Shown piece after piece: positions 26,153-39,360 of a DNA stretch of 64,000 nucleotides. The stretch is from the NCBI RefSeq assembly GCF_000208745.1, contig NC_030851.1, positions 35,944,091 to 36,008,090 of the forward strand, written 5' to 3'. Every line of letters begins with the position of its first letter. Within the stretch, counting starts at the first letter, position 1. This DNA is from Theobroma cacao. Lineage: Eukaryota > Streptophyta > Magnoliopsida > Malvales > Malvaceae. The notes under the pieces were generated by a model. It searched no databases, had not been told where the DNA came from, and saw nothing but the letters and a program-made list of their open reading frames with translations. The position numbers and the translations under genes were made by a program.

Positions 26153-27921
26153 ATTTTTCAAAAGGCTAAGCGAGGGCGGAAGAGGAGGCAAAAAGCAAAA
26201 GAAGAGTGAGAGGAGTGGGTGGAAGGGGAGGCAAAAAAGCAAAAGGAAATAAGGGGTCTGTGTCCCACGTCTTCCTAGCGCTCTCAAATCACCATCATTA
26301 CAGTCACTGCTCCCCATTTGTGTGTTAATTCTTTCTCTAGCACCTTCTTTTTCTTTTTCTTCATTTTTTTTCCCTTTTATTTCTTCTTTCTTTACTTGTA
26401 CTTGTCATCGATATCCCATTGCATATTACAGCTGGTTTTCGTTAATTAATTGCTTTTCTTATGCGGTTAATCATAGAATCCAAAGTTCCCACTGCAACAA
26501 ATACTGTACCAATATTCTCAGGGGATGGGAAACTTTTTGTTCTCAAAAAGACTGAGTAATAAAGCTCAGAATCTTGCACAGACCTAAGAAGACTGATGAA
26601 TTTTTCTCCCCAGGAAATGTATACTTTTAAGAGGGACCAATATAATCTTCTCCAGGCGTGGCCACAGCCCAATACCTGGAATTGTCTAAACTCTAAGATA
26701 TAAGCTAGTTTTTTGAGGGCAATGGTCCACAAAGAGGGGACAAGTTTGCCTCTTGATTTAAAGTAGTGACAGCACTTGGATTTTTTGCAATATACTTAAT
26801 TTTCTTAATTTATTGTTGGTAACAATTTGTTGGAACCAATTTTCTGTTGAAATAGGTCCCAAATTTACTACTTTTCTTCTCATCCAAAAGGATATATTGA
26901 GGCCCCTCCCTTTGATTTTTGTTTATAGTTCAACAGTTTTTCATCTCGCTTTTGTCAGGGAGAAATATGCTTTCACCTGTTTAATTCGCATAATGTTTTT
27001 CCTTTTTTGATTGAGGGGTTTGCCACAGTTAAGATATATGGTGTGCAACATTATTGGCCCTCAATGCACTCTCGTTTCTCCTTTTTAATTAAATGATCAG
27101 TTAGATTTCTTCTTCCATATATATATTATATATATATATACATATATATAACTATAGATTTCTCATAATTAGAATTGAAAGTGCAAATGAAGACAATAAT
27201 GGCAGATAACTTGCTCAAGCTTCAATTTGTTATATACCTAAATCAAAAGTTATGGAAAGGTGGCATATCCAATTGAATAATTTCTCAATCAATGAACCAT
27301 TCAAACAGTGAAAAGCTACTCTATTATTTAGTTTGTTTGGGAGTTTGGTTAAGTAATAAATTATATGTCTATTAATCGACTCGATCAATATGATAAAAAT
27401 ATCATACTGATTCATAATTCTATGTTTATGATAAATATAAATAAGTTGTTATATCAAAATGTTTGATTTATTAAATATTGATCGTATATAAAATTTATAA
27501 AATAATATAAAATTAATTAATTTTAATATTAGTATAATTTGATCCCTCTTTTATATATATATATATATAGAACATGAGAAAAATTAACATAAAAGTGAAA
27601 TCCAACTCAAATTTTAATTTAACTCCTTGGACGAAGGTGGTGGTACGAACTAGCCAGTGTTCACCTGCATTGTCCAAGATGAAAGAGTCGTGTCATTGTA
27701 TAGCAATTCCATCCCCATCTGGCCGCTCCTTCAGCACAATTGAATCCATTTTTTATTAATAATCGAAAAGAAACCCTGAAATAAAAAAGGCCAAAGGAAG
27801 ACCATGTTTTCGATAATTGTTAGTATTATCCAACCAGGTGTGGTCCATCCAGGAGGTCGAGCGGCGTTGTTCGTGTGTGTAGGGCCGAAGGCTGGACATC
27901 AACATAATTCTTCTGCTTCTT

Positions 27922-27957
<36 letters not shown>

Positions 27958-30586
27958 GCCATTGTTAAAAGATATGTAAGATTTTTTTTTCCTTTGTGTA
28001 CTGAAATGTTAACAGAGGATGCTTTCATCACCAATCTTGAAACATACGTACATACATACATAGTATCTCATCATTCCTCTTCCTATACATCGAGGTGCTT
28101 TCAACCCAACTTGGGGGAGCTGAATCTTGGGCATTGAAAAAAGCTACAAAAAGGCAAGATGGTAGAACCAAGTTAATATTTGACATTTTATAATCAGTCA
28201 AAATCTATTCACATTTGCTGATTCCATCATGACTTTTTTCCTTCCTCCCTGACAGATGTAGTTGGTCCGTGCATGCACCTGAGACTCTCATTAACATATA
28301 TAATTGGTCCATTTGATTTGAATCGCAGACTATCCTTCGTATCAAAGGGAGAAATGTGTATACAAAAGATTCTTAGCTAGTTTGAACATGGAAATCAACC
28401 AATATATATATATCATCACCACACAAAATCGTTTCTAATTCACGTTGTTTGATAGTTTGAATAGAAAAGAGAAAACGAGGCGGAAGAATGTGTATAGCTT
28501 AATTAGGCTTGTTCAGCAGCAACCACTTGAAAAATCCAAAAAGTCGTGGTGGACGGAAGCAATATTTCTGTGCTTTGGTATAGTTGTAGATTTGGACAGT
28601 TCAACCATCGCTCATGCTTATCCCAACTGAAATAGAATCCGGTTTGATGCTCGCTCTTCAGCCCTACATGCATCTACCTACCCAGCTAGTTGATTATGAA
28701 AACTTTCCTTTGCACCATTTTTGCCATTAAACCGGCACTTTCAGATTACTACACAACAAAACCAAAATAAGAAATACATTCAATTTTTTACTATAAGAAA
28801 TTGGATTCTCTTTTCTGTTGTTTTCAATGATAATTAATGATTCGGTCGAGGCTTTCTTTTTAGTTAAGCAGATGGGTGAGTTACGTATGGAAAGAACCTC
28901 CACTTGATTAATTATTCATTTTGGAAAATCACAACATGTAATCCAATGGTACAAGTCTTTCATCTAAACTCATATATTCTCCATTTTTACTACTCTCCAG
29001 TTATAAGCTGATCAGATGGCTTCGAAATTAACCTTTTGGCCCCTCTAAAACAATGCTTAAAAATAAATTTTATTGGTTATCATTGGGAATGAGGAACAAG
29101 GGACCCTTACATGATTACAGTACAAGATTAAGCAAAATATACTTTCACAATTTTCTTGGATGATGTCTTAGTTACCACGCGAACCGTGTGGGATGATACC
29201 CAAAGGGCCCCTCTTTCGATTAAGACTATCAAATATGAAATATATATATATATATATAAGTGCTGTACCCTGCAGTTTAATTATCTCTTTTTAATTCCAT
29301 TTATGATCCTGTTTTCATTTCTTGTCAAATATTACATCTTATTTTTTTGGATTAAAGAATTCAACAATTTGGAAGCGTGGCTCATGATATTAGACAATTC
29401 AAAAGAAAGCCTTAAAGCTTGGACCCTGGAAATATGTATGCAAAGATTTCATGTGAACAATAAGTCTGATTCTTTTGATTGTTTATGATATTCCAGACAA
29501 ATGGCCTAGACAGTAGAAGCTTTGAACAATGAATGGCACCTTATTTGATTGCAAAAATGTATAGGGCTACTGGAATTTTTCAGCTCCCCTTTGTGGGATC
29601 ACCTTACTGCCCTTTTGGTCAAAAAACACACTTAAAAAAGCTCCACCAGAAATTTAAAAGAAAAAGAGAAAACAAAATCTTATGTAACTTATTGTAATCA
29701 ACTTTTTAAACAGTGGTTGATCCACATAAAAACTACCTTTAAATTCGGAGTTAAATAGTAGTGAATGGTAACTCTATATCTTCCCTTCATTCTAGAAAGC
29801 ATATAGATTGGTTTGGTTACAAGCTTTCCGCAAAAGGTGAGTGTGTTGTAGTTTATTTTATGCCAAGAGTTCCTTTGAGCTGGAATCCTATAGCCTGAAA
29901 ATTTCTGTGGCTGATTAAAATTTAAAGTAGAGGAGAGGGAACAAAATCATCTTTAGTGGTTATATTTACTTAATTCAATTTTGTCTTAGGATTGGGATAT
30001 GTGGGTTAAAAGCCAAGTGGGGCTAAAAATGAGACATTGAGCACTATTTGTGTAAGCTTGACTAAAGCAAAAGTGTGCGGCAAAGCACAAAAGTGAGGTT
30101 CCCCTGGGAAAGATGAGTGAATTACAACATATTGAACCCTAATTTACATCTAGAAATATGAATGCGTTGTATTAAATACATGACTAGTAATAAAGGTCTT
30201 GAATGAAAAATTAGAAGATTGAATTTTCAAAGGTGAAAAAGGATGTATAGGAATGGGAGGGATGGGTGAGGACGGTGCAGCCGTGGCCTACCAATGAAAC
30301 TCGGGTACGCATTTTGGTCTCTCAAGGCTTTCTATTTTCATGAAAGAAAATGATTAAATGAGAAGCTATTCAGCAAATTTTCTTAATTCAATTTCATTGG
30401 CAAAAGAAGCCCACGGTGTATGTTGGGAATCAATTCTCAATTTTAGAAAAATGGTGCTCTTAGCAAGACACGTTCATTTATGGCTTACCTCACTATTCCA
30501 AAGAAGAAAAAAAGTTTGAACTTGAAAAATAAATCAAATGATGGTGTATAATTTTTTTACTCCAGTGTAAGAACCTTAGCTAAACA

Positions 30587-30588
<2 letters not shown>

Positions 30589-30636
<48 letters not shown>

Positions 30637-30684
30637 GTAAAAAANNNNNNNNNNNNNNNNNNNNNNNATATATATATATATATA
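30589..30684. repeat. (AT)n microsatellite with a 23-N gap
   Basis: A run of AT units (about 30589-30633) is followed by TAGTAAAAAA, 23 Ns (30645-30667), and more AT units followed again by TAGTAAAAA. The true repeat length is unknown. Confidence 0.9.
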
Positions 30685-30920
30685 GTAAAAATCAGTCTCT
30701 TGGAAACAGGAGAGTAATGTACTGAAACAAGCACAAGGGATCAAAGGCAAGAAATTGAATTGAATTTATTACTGAGGTTTCATTTTTTTATTATTATTTT
30801 TCTTACACAAGGTAAGAATAAGAAGGCACAGTTAGGGATAAAGATTCATGTGAAAATAGACTTGCATAATGAAGCAGGAGCATCTGGCTTCCTAAATGGA
30901 CCCCACACTTTACTTTGTGA

Positions 30921-30957
30921 GTGGTCCACCAACTCATTGGTAAGGTTGGTGGGCCAT
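30921..30957. promoter_or_regulatory. Hairpin with TCP-like motifs upstream of the myosin-binding gene
   Basis: GTGGTCCACCAAC (30921-30933) and GTTGGTGGGCCAT (30945-30957) form an inverted repeat matching at 11 of 13 positions with an 11-nt loop. GTGGTCCAC, GTGGGCCA and the nearby GGACCCCAC (about 30898-30906) resemble binding sites of plant TCP factors (consensus GTGGNCCC/GGNCCCAC). It lies about 670 bp before the ATG of the GTD-binding gene. The regulatory role is inferred. Confidence 0.4.
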
Positions 30958-31619
30958 CCCATTTTGTTTGCCCTAACCGAAAACCAGACTTGGGGGGGGG
31001 GGGGGGTGGCAGGGCTGGCCTAGCTTAAGTGCTTTTGATTCAAAGAAATTTCAGCACCCTTGTATCTACGAGTTATAATTAGGCTACTAACCATCAAAAA
31101 TTACCTCCCAAACATTTATTTCTTCCCTTACCATAAAATTTGCCCTCTCTATATGGAAATGGATTTAGTTGTTTTGAGATTCTAATGGTTACTTAAATTC
31201 TGTCAAAAGTATTGTTGGATTGATGCTTCAGGGAAAAAAAAATACTCCTTTATTCACTCTGACTCGAAGCTTCAATGTTGTTTTGTTTACTGGGTGGGAA
31301 ATGTTTATTTAATTATTTTCGGTCTTCTTTGGCTGTCATTCCTATTTCAAACTGCCTTTTCTAGTCTAAATAAAACCACTTCCCCTGCTGCTTCCTCTCT
31401 GCTGTTCCTCTGTATTGCCAATACCTCTCTCTTTCTCTCTCTTATTGAAACCATTTCAAGTTTCCTTCTTCTCATTCCCCAAACTCTCTCTTCCTCTCTT
31501 TCTCATTGAAAGCACAGCTCTCCATATTCTTCTTATCTAACAACTCTTCCTCTTTCCTTTTTGTACCTTTTGACGATTCCTAAATCTCTCTGTACATAGC
31601 AAGAAACAGAGCATCATTA

Positions 31620-34600
31620 ATGGCAGCCAACAAATTTGCAACCATGTTGCATAAAAACACAAACAGGATCACTCTTATTCTTGTCTACACGTTACTAGAA
31701 TGGATTCTGATCATTCTCCTTCTTCTCAATTCTCTCTTCTCTTATCTCATCATCAAATTTGCTGATTACTTTGGTCTGAAAAGGCCCTGCCTTTGGTGTA
31801 CTAGGCTTGATCACATCTTTGAGCCATCAAAGTACAATAATTCTTGTAGAGATCTAGTGTGTGATGATCATGCTAATGAGATTTCTAAACTGGGTTACTG
31901 TTCAAATCATAGGAAACTAGCAGAATCTCAAGATATGTGTGAGGATTGCTTGTCCTCTTCATGGTCGGATTTTTCTGACTTGTCAAAGAAGTTAGCCTTT
32001 TTTCCATGGATGAAGCAGGTTGGTTTGATCCAGGATGGTGGTGATAAAGTGATAGAAAATGGTGATGAGAATTTCAAGTGTTCTTGCTGTGGTGTCATGT
32101 TAGAGAAAAAGTGGAACTTTCCTTATCTCCTGATTAAGCCTTCTTGGGAGGTTTTGGATTATACCCAGAAAGGAAATTTAATTACTGAAGCTGGAGGAGT
32201 TGATGGTATTGCAGATGAAGGTAATGCTTCAGATGGAATCAGATCAGATTTTGTGGCTGATTATCAGGAAGATGAACAGGGGGTTGAAGAAAACAACAGA
32301 ATTGAGATCATTTCTGTTGGCGATGATGAAGCTGATAAAGGAAGAGAAATGGAGAAAGAGGAGGATTTTTCATGTTTTATTTCTAGTTTTGATTGCAATC
32401 AAATGGCTGCTAATGAGGATGATAATCATGATGTGGTTATAGAGAAAGATCAAATACCCATGGAAGAAGAAGGAAACTTAAATGTGTCAATGGATGGTAA
32501 GGTGGTGACTCAAGTCGCTTGCAGCAAAGAGGAGTCTCCTGAATTTCTACCTAAGCATCTGGAGTTCTACATCGAGGGGGATGACTGTCATTTGATTCCA
32601 GTTGAATTGATCGATTCTACTGCTGTAGAAAGTGGAAGAATATACAAGTTTAGAGAGGAAGATCAAGGTATTTCTGATAATGGAGATGTTATTTTGGACT
32701 TTGATTTGCGTCCTGGGACACCAGTGGAATTGGTTGTGGAGAACAAATGCAGTTCAGGAGAGAAAGTGACATTACTTTCAGCCCAAGAGAGTGAGGATGA
32801 AAGCAGTGTTGCAGTAGTTGAATCAGTGGAGTCGAATGAGAAGAAAGAGAGCTTCTCAGAACATGCAGGAGAGGAAGATTTGATGGAGGAGGAAGATGAG
32901 CAAGTTGCTACCACTCAAGCAACTCAGACCCCTTTGAACGAAGCTGATGATGCTCAAGGAAGTGCAGCAATAAGAGAAGGGGAAACGGATGTAGATGGTA
33001 ATCAAGGTACTTATTTATTTCAATTTAATTTGAATTTGACCTGATTCCTACTGTTGAGTTATTAAGTTTGAACAATTTGTCAATTTTATGCAGTTTCTGA
33101 TGAGCAAAATGATGAAATTGAAGCAGAGATCTCAATAGGGACAGATATTCCTGATCATGAACCAATTGAAGATATTCAACTGCAACATTTGTACGAATGC
33201 ACACAAGAAAATCCCTCCTCCAGTTCTGCTCAATTGCATGCAGATGATGATCATGGTAAGCCGTGATTTCAAACTTAGAATTGTCTTTTATTTTTTTATA
33301 TTTTATTTGATGTGTTAATCTTGGATTCCTTTACATTAGGCTTCAAGAATGCTGAGGAAGAAACTATACAGTTTAAAACCATAACGGTTGAAACATGTGA
33401 CCAAGCAATAAAAAACCATTTATCATTATCTTCAGAGCTTAATGAGGTCGAGGAAGATAAAGTCCCTGATACACCCACTTCTATAGATAGCCTCCACCTG
33501 TTGCACAAGAAGTTGCTATTGCTTGACAGAAAAGAATCAGGAACAGAAGATTCATTGGATGGAAGTGTTTTCAGTGACATTGAGGGTGCTGATGGGGTAC
33601 TAACTGTTGAGAAGTTGAAATCAGCGTTGAAAGCTGAAAGGAAGGCTTTAAATGCTTTGTACACAGAACTTGAGGAAGAGAGAAGTGCATCTGCTGTGGC
33701 AGCAAACCAGACAATGGCAATGATAAATAGGCTTCAAGAAGAGAAGGCAGCAATGCAGATGGAAGCTTTGCAGTATCAGAGGATGATGGAAGAACAGTCT
33801 GAGTATGACCAGGAAGCTTTGCAGCTTCTTAATGAGCTTATGGTCAAGAGAGAGAAAGAGAAGGCGGAGCTTGAAAAAGAGCTGGAGGTATATCGCAGGA
33901 AGGTGCAGGATTATGAGGCCAGAGAGAAAATGATAATGCTCAGAAGAAGGAAAGAAGACAGCACTAGGAGCGCAACTTCTGCATCTTGCAGCAATGCTGA
34001 GGATAGTGATGGACTATCAGTTGATTTGAATCATGAACCAAAGGAAGAAGATAGCTTTGATAACCATCAAGAGGATAGCAACCAGAATACCCCTGCTGAT
34101 GCAGTTTTGTATTTGGAAGAGTCATTGGCTAACTTCGAGGAAGAGAGGCTATCCATTCTAGAGCAGCTCAAGGTTTTGGAAGAGAAATTGGTTTCATTGA
34201 ATGATGAAGAGGAACAGCATTTTGAGGATATAAAATCAGTTGAGTATTTGTATGAAGAGAATGGGAACGGCTTCCATGAGAGTTCTGATTTCAGCTATGA
34301 AACAAATGGGGTTGCCAATGGTCATTTCAAGGGAGTGAATGGGAAACATCACCAAGAGAAAAAACTCATGGCTGCAAAGGCAAAGAGACTTCTCCCACTT
34401 TTTGATGCCACTGATGCAGAAATTGAAGATGGGATATTGAATGGACACGAAAATGGCTTTGATTCTGTTGTCTTGCAACATTTCTCACCACCCAACTCTG
34501 AACTAGAGAGCAAAAAGCTTGCTATTGAGGAAGAGGTGGATCATGTTTATGAGAGACTACAAGCGCTTGAGGCAGATAGGGAGTTTCTAAAGCATTGTAT

Positions 34601-34718
34601 CAGCTCCTTGAGGAAAGGAGATAAAGGAATCTATCTTCTTCAAGAGATTTTACAACATCTTCGTGATTTGAGGAGTGTGGAACTCAGAGTAAGGAGTATT
34701 GGAGATGCTGCTATGTAG
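31620..34718 (+). CDS. GTD-binding (DUF593) myosin-receptor-like membrane protein, MYOB family (3 exons, 975 aa)
   Basis: Exons: 31620-33006, 33094-33255 and 33340-34718, with GT-AG introns and total 2928 nt. Residues 17-50 form a strongly hydrophobic anchor (ITLILVYTLLEWILIILLLL), followed by DYFGLKRPCLWCTRLDH, the conserved CxxC motif of the family, and further Cys pairs (CEDC, CSCCG). A long acidic Glu/Asp-rich linker (about 180-600) leads to the GTD-binding coiled coil at about 606-708 (VEKLKSALKAERKALNALYT to YRRKVQDYE). This is the domain that binds the globular tail of class XI myosins and maize floury1/zein-binding proteins. A second coiled coil ends the protein (about 906-975). In Arabidopsis, MYOB proteins sit on motile endomembrane vesicles and act as myosin XI receptors in cytoplasmic streaming. 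Length and N-terminus fit the longer MYOB members. Confidence 0.92.
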
Positions 34719-35953
34719 TTGCATTCGGCAGAATACACTGGGAAGGCTAATCGGTAATCTGCTGTTCTTTGTATCCATATCATAGAGTTATAGTTTCTTT
34801 TTAGTTCTACCTTTCAGTTGTAATGGTATTTCTTTATTGATTTTATGTTGTTGATTATTGTAGAATGCTCAATTGGAGTTGCTTAACCGCCACAAATTTA
34901 GGATTAGAGTAAACACCAACTTGGGCGGATAGTCAGTGATACAGTCGCCAACGCAATTCCACAACGTCAACAATTTCAAGGGGAAGTCCCTTAATGGAAG
35001 AGGGAGGCTCCTGCTATGGTCTGTTTGGTGATCTTGGTGGACTGAAAATTGAAGAGTCTGTCATTTTCCCTTTTGCATTTTCCCGGTTTCAGTGTCCAAG
35101 TAAATCCCAAAATTTTTGTGGGTTCAGCTCTTCATCACCTTTTGAGGAAAAGGAGGATGGTGAGTGTATGTGTGTGCAAGTCAGTGAGGTGAAAGCCAAG
35201 CTGTCATTTGTATGTTGTGAGAAAAGACCTGGCCTGCAGAGCTGGAGAGATCCAACAAGGATTCCTGTGCCAGATTGCATAGCATTAGTTTATATTCAGA
35301 CAGTTAGAACTAGAAGGCTCTTTTTGTCATTTTCTTAATCTTTTGAGGGAAGGGAAGGAAAGGGTAAGTAACCCCGTTTTCCTTCTCATCTTTTGCATCA
35401 TTTTCATCATCTGGTGGGTCTGTCTATTATTTGAGGGGCAAAGTTGAGTTACTTGTATACTACATGCATCCATCTGTACGTATATAAAGTGAGTGTTTGT
35501 TTATACTGTGCTGGAGCTGTTTTTCGTTGTATATACATGTTCCTTGTTTCTTAAGTCCATGACAGAGGTAGTCAGTCAGGTAGATGTACCAAGAACAAAA
35601 GTATAAAATAACAGTGAAATATTATATTCTGAATAAGAAGCAAAGATTGCTTTCAGAGTTGATTTTGCTTTAAGCATAAAACAACCACCTAACCAGGCCA
35701 ACAACAGTTTTCTATAATGAAATACTCCATGCAATCACTCGAAAGAAACAGAAACCGGTTGGTCTGACAGCTAAAACTATATCCTAACGCTATTGCAACA
35801 TGATGCAGGCTTTCAAGTTGCACAAATTTTATGATATAAAAAAGCACTCCAATTTCCCTTTCTGCTATTTGTTGCAAATTAACATCATCAATTATTCATC
35901 CATCATCCTCTAACATTTCTTTTTAAAATTGATAATTAAGGAAGCTAATGCAA

Positions 35954-35990
<37 letters not shown>

Positions 35991-38149
35991 TATATCACAT
36001 TAAACCTTTGCTGCAACCACCAAGGTTGCCTTTTCTATCCTATGAGATCACTACTAATCTTTCAAGAACTTGTACCCTCTTTCTTAGCATATGCTAAGCC
36101 TCATCCATCAAGCTGTCAGAATAATTTTGGTGCCAACTGAAAACATCAGTGTCTGATTTAGTAAAGACAAATTGAACACATCTTCTTGTTCAACCAGATG
36201 ACAGAATGCAGTTCTGTTTGGCCAACTGCAAGCAGAACAGGGTGAAACCGAGATGATCTGCGTCTGCCAGAATGAAGAAAGTGTAACTAATGGCTAAATT
36301 AGGAGTAGCCTAGCCAATTTTTTAACACACTAAAGCAAACATCAAACAGAACGGAAGTTAACTTCGGGGGAAGTAGCTTTCATCAAAGTATTTGCAGGGT
36401 GGCAATTATAGTGTCACATTGTGCAGAATTTTAAGCTGGTCTAAATCATACCTACACACCTGTTGATTACATGGTAAAGTCCCTGGTTTATTCTCTTCAC
36501 GTGTGCTAGTGAGTCATATCACTAAGGAATGAAGGCAGCCTCCACAAAATATTACTATTTCCTTCACCTTTTCGGTAGAAGAAAGCAGCTGCACTGTGCT
36601 CTAATTATTGTATCAGCATGGTTGAACGACTTTCGGCGCAGTTTAAAAGCTTAATTATGATGATCAAGTTAAGGTTAGGTAGCATTCATTTTGTTAATGA
36701 ATTGGAGCTGTGATGTAAAGATGGCCTTAAGTTCATGCTCCAAAACTTTAATATTTGAGTAAGTCAGAGCAAATCCCTGGAGCTGGAGTTCTTGGGATTA
36801 ATGAGTGGATTCCAGAATGAAGGTTCTTGGTGCCTGCGCTAAAGGAAACCAGCCTTCTTTTTATTTTTTATGGGGGAACAATGTATTGGACCTGTTCAAT
36901 CTGCCTGATTCAGAATCCTAAAGCCATTCAGGCTAACATTTGAAGTCTTGGAATTCAATAGGAATAAACAGTTTAGTTAGAATATTCAGAAAAAAACAAA
37001 AACGAGTATAATTTACCTGAAATATGTAGAATTGTTCAATCCTTGACGAGAATTCCAAAGGATAGTAAGCATCCGCGCTTGTCCATTTGAGTAGTACCGG
37101 AACTTAGGGATGCAATGAATTCAAACGAGTTCTTAGGTAATCAGATTCAGCTTGGCAAGCACCGGAACTTGATTTGTTCAGGGTCAAATCAAACGTAAGC
37201 TCCAGTAGTCGCATGATGACGCAAACCCAAGTTGGAGTTGAACTTCATTTCGTCTTGTTTTATTCTGTTTTGCTTTTTACAAAGTTTATGTTTTTATAGT
37301 TTGTAATGTTAAAAAATAAAAAATAAAAAAAGTATTGGTTTTTGTCAATAATAATATGTCGAAGTTAATTGGTTTTTGCACTGCTTTTCTTTTCTTTTCT
37401 TTATTTAAGTTGTGGTTGGATAAAGGCTTTGAAAATTTTTTTAAATCACATAATGAGTTCCTGAAGTTATAAATTCCATTCTTTGAATAGTTTTCATGCC
37501 AAATTATATACACTCAAATAGAATTATGGTGACATCTTAGCATAATTTATTACATATCATAACACATCTAACAAACCCTTGACTTCCTTATATGGGTTTC
37601 TTCTTATATGGAACTCCTTAATCTGGTTGATCAATTTGATCGTCTTTAATTCGTCCATCAAAGAAACAAAAAATAATTAAAAACAAAAAACAATCCTTTA
37701 TGATTTTGGAATGCACATGTCAATGCATGTGGGCATGCTGCAAAACTATATGAAAACATCATGAAAAATTGTCTTAAAAAAGTTATTTTATATTCTATAA
37801 TTAGATTAATGGCGTATCATTGGTTCTTTTACTAAAGAAACAGTCCCTCTGCTCATATTTGTACCATCAAAATAGTCCTAACCCTAGCACCATTAATAAT
37901 TTAATATCGCATCATTTTATTCGTTAAAGTTAATATTTTAAGACTCGTATGTTTCTCAATATGCACCAAGTGGGAGGGAAAAAAAGATCATTGGAATAGT
38001 AACATATTCATCTCCAAAAGATTGTGATAATTATCTTGTTTAAGTAACCCTTAATTATACATCTACTACTTAAATTTAATCAAATGTTCAATTTGATATC
38101 TAAAATTTAAATATATGGAATTAAGTTTTTGAATTTTGTTTTTATTTAG
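34719..38149. other. 3.4-kb intergenic region
   Basis: About the first 600-700 bp may be the 3' untranslated region of the GTD-binding gene. A possible 3'-UTR intron lies at about 34754-34862 (GTAATC to TTGTAG). An (AT)n microsatellite lies at about 35957-35986. No further gene, tRNA or transposon coding is recognised; open frames are short and unlike known families. Confidence 0.45.
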
Positions 38150-39360
38150 GCTCCGTTTCAAAAATACTCTTCATACATAAGGTGTTTTTTAAGATAGTCC
38201 TTTTTATAATTTTAATTATTTTTAGTCAAAAGAAATTAATTTTGGACAAAATTACCTTTAATAAAACCAACCCATATATTTAGGTCCACACATCAAATTG
38301 ACCCATATCCTTTGAGTTTTCTTCGCCAGACCATTCTTCTTTGGAGCATTCCTCATCAAGAAGAAAAACCTTTGAGGGTTTTTAGCATTTTAGAATGATT
38401 TTTGATACACGAAAAAATTCTTTGAGTATTTTAGAGTGATTTTTTATATACGATGAAAAAACTTTTAGCATTTTGAGCATTTCTCGCTCAGTAGACATAT
38501 TCGTTGATAATGTTGTTAAATATAATATAGTGTGTTGTTTGAAGTTGTTGATTTTGTTAAATGGAATTTGATAGTTTTGGTGGTTTTTGGATTGAAGGTT
38601 GATGGGGCATGCATGATTGGTTAGGCATTGGGTTTAGGGGGTTTATGCATTGTGTGACTTAAATATTACGTGACTGGTTGATATGCAGTGTATGACTTAG
38701 GCATTATGTGACTAATTTTTAGTCATTACGTGACTGGTTTGTAAAGTATTGCGTAACTGATTTGTAAAGCATTGCGTGACCAGTTGATAGGGTATTGTGT
38801 AACTGGATTTTAGTCATTACGTGACTGTTGATAGGGCATTACGTGACTGATTTTTAACTCACACAATGCCTATAAGCCAATCTTGCAATGACTAAAAACC
38901 AATCTCGCAATGTCCAAAAACCAATAACGTAATGCATAATAATTAATTAATTTGTCTGCTCGCAGCCAAGTTTAAATTACCAAAATCATATAGTGTTCTA
39001 ATTTACAGATGTGTCTCATCAATTTCAACCTCTCAACTTTGGGGTTCTATGAATATAAATCAATAAACCAAAAAAACTCAAAACACATACCTTGATGTCA
39101 TCTCTCTCTTTGGATGGCGAGAGAGAGCTGAATAGTGAGATAGACAGTATTTGGCAAGAGAGAGAAATCGTAATTTAATTTTAAAATTTTTGTCTGGATG
39201 GCGAGATAGAGAAAACCGAGAATTTTAATTTGTTTGAAATTGTTTAAAGGGTTTTGTTGTCAAGTCATGTCAAAAATTAAGTAAAAACAGTTAAAATTAT
39301 AATAAAAGATATTTTTGAATTACGCTTATGAGAAGGATTATCTCTCATAATTTTCTCTTT
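38150..39360. mobile_element. Probable non-autonomous inverted-repeat DNA element (about 1.2 kb)
   Basis: The left part (about 38165-38245) and the reverse complement of the right part (about 39265-39345) share a diverged inverted repeat. Its core is TTTTTATAATTTTAATTATTTTTA against TTTTATTATAATTTTAACTGTTTTTA (written in pieces: TTATAATTTTAA is common). The interior has no coding frame but carries an array of ACGTGACTG-type repeats and GAGAGAGAGCTGAATAGTGAG-like sequence. This is the layout of a MITE or foldback element. Exact ends and target duplication could not be fixed. Confidence 0.4.
38645..38940. repeat. Array of about 28-bp repeats with an inverted half
   Basis: Positions 38645-38855 hold about eight degenerate copies of a unit like ATTACGTGACTGGTTGATAG, spaced about 25-30 bp. 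From about 38868 to 38940 the same unit appears in reverse orientation three or four times (CGCAATGTCCAAAAACCAAT, AACGTAATGCAT). The block can therefore fold back on itself. Units vary by transitions such as ACGTGAC/GTGTAAC/ATGTGAC. Confidence 0.7.

Larger units (their letters stand above)
24133..31619. other. 7.5-kb intergenic region
   Basis: The first 400 bp or so hold the 3' untranslated region of the ANTH gene. The rest has no gene I can support: frames are short, not conserved-looking, and often made of simple repeats. Microsatellites lie at about 27116-27150 (AT), 27551-27569 (AT), 27925-27956 (AC then AT) and 29240-29258 (AT). Two assembly gaps are present. A GA/TC-rich stretch at 26280-26420 resembles a plant promoter and leader, but no coding exon follows. 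Positions 31300-31619 are the pyrimidine-rich leader of the next gene. Confidence 0.5.

Noticed and set aside
25986..26317. Open frames of Arg/Glu/Gly repeats on both strands
   Set aside because: They are translations of microsatellites and run through Ns.
31294..31509. 71-codon hydrophobic frame before the myosin-binding gene
   Set aside because: It comes from translating the pyrimidine-rich leader; Leu/Ser/Phe richness follows from CT repeats. It could be an upstream frame, but nothing supports a gene.
34994..35338. 114-codon frame after the myosin-binding gene
   Set aside because: It lies in the likely 3' untranslated region, has no recognisable domain, and its composition looks random.
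38645..38940. Regularly spaced short repeats that could be read as a CRISPR array
   Set aside because: Repeats are degenerate, have no unique spacers, and invert halfway. The genome is a plant's.
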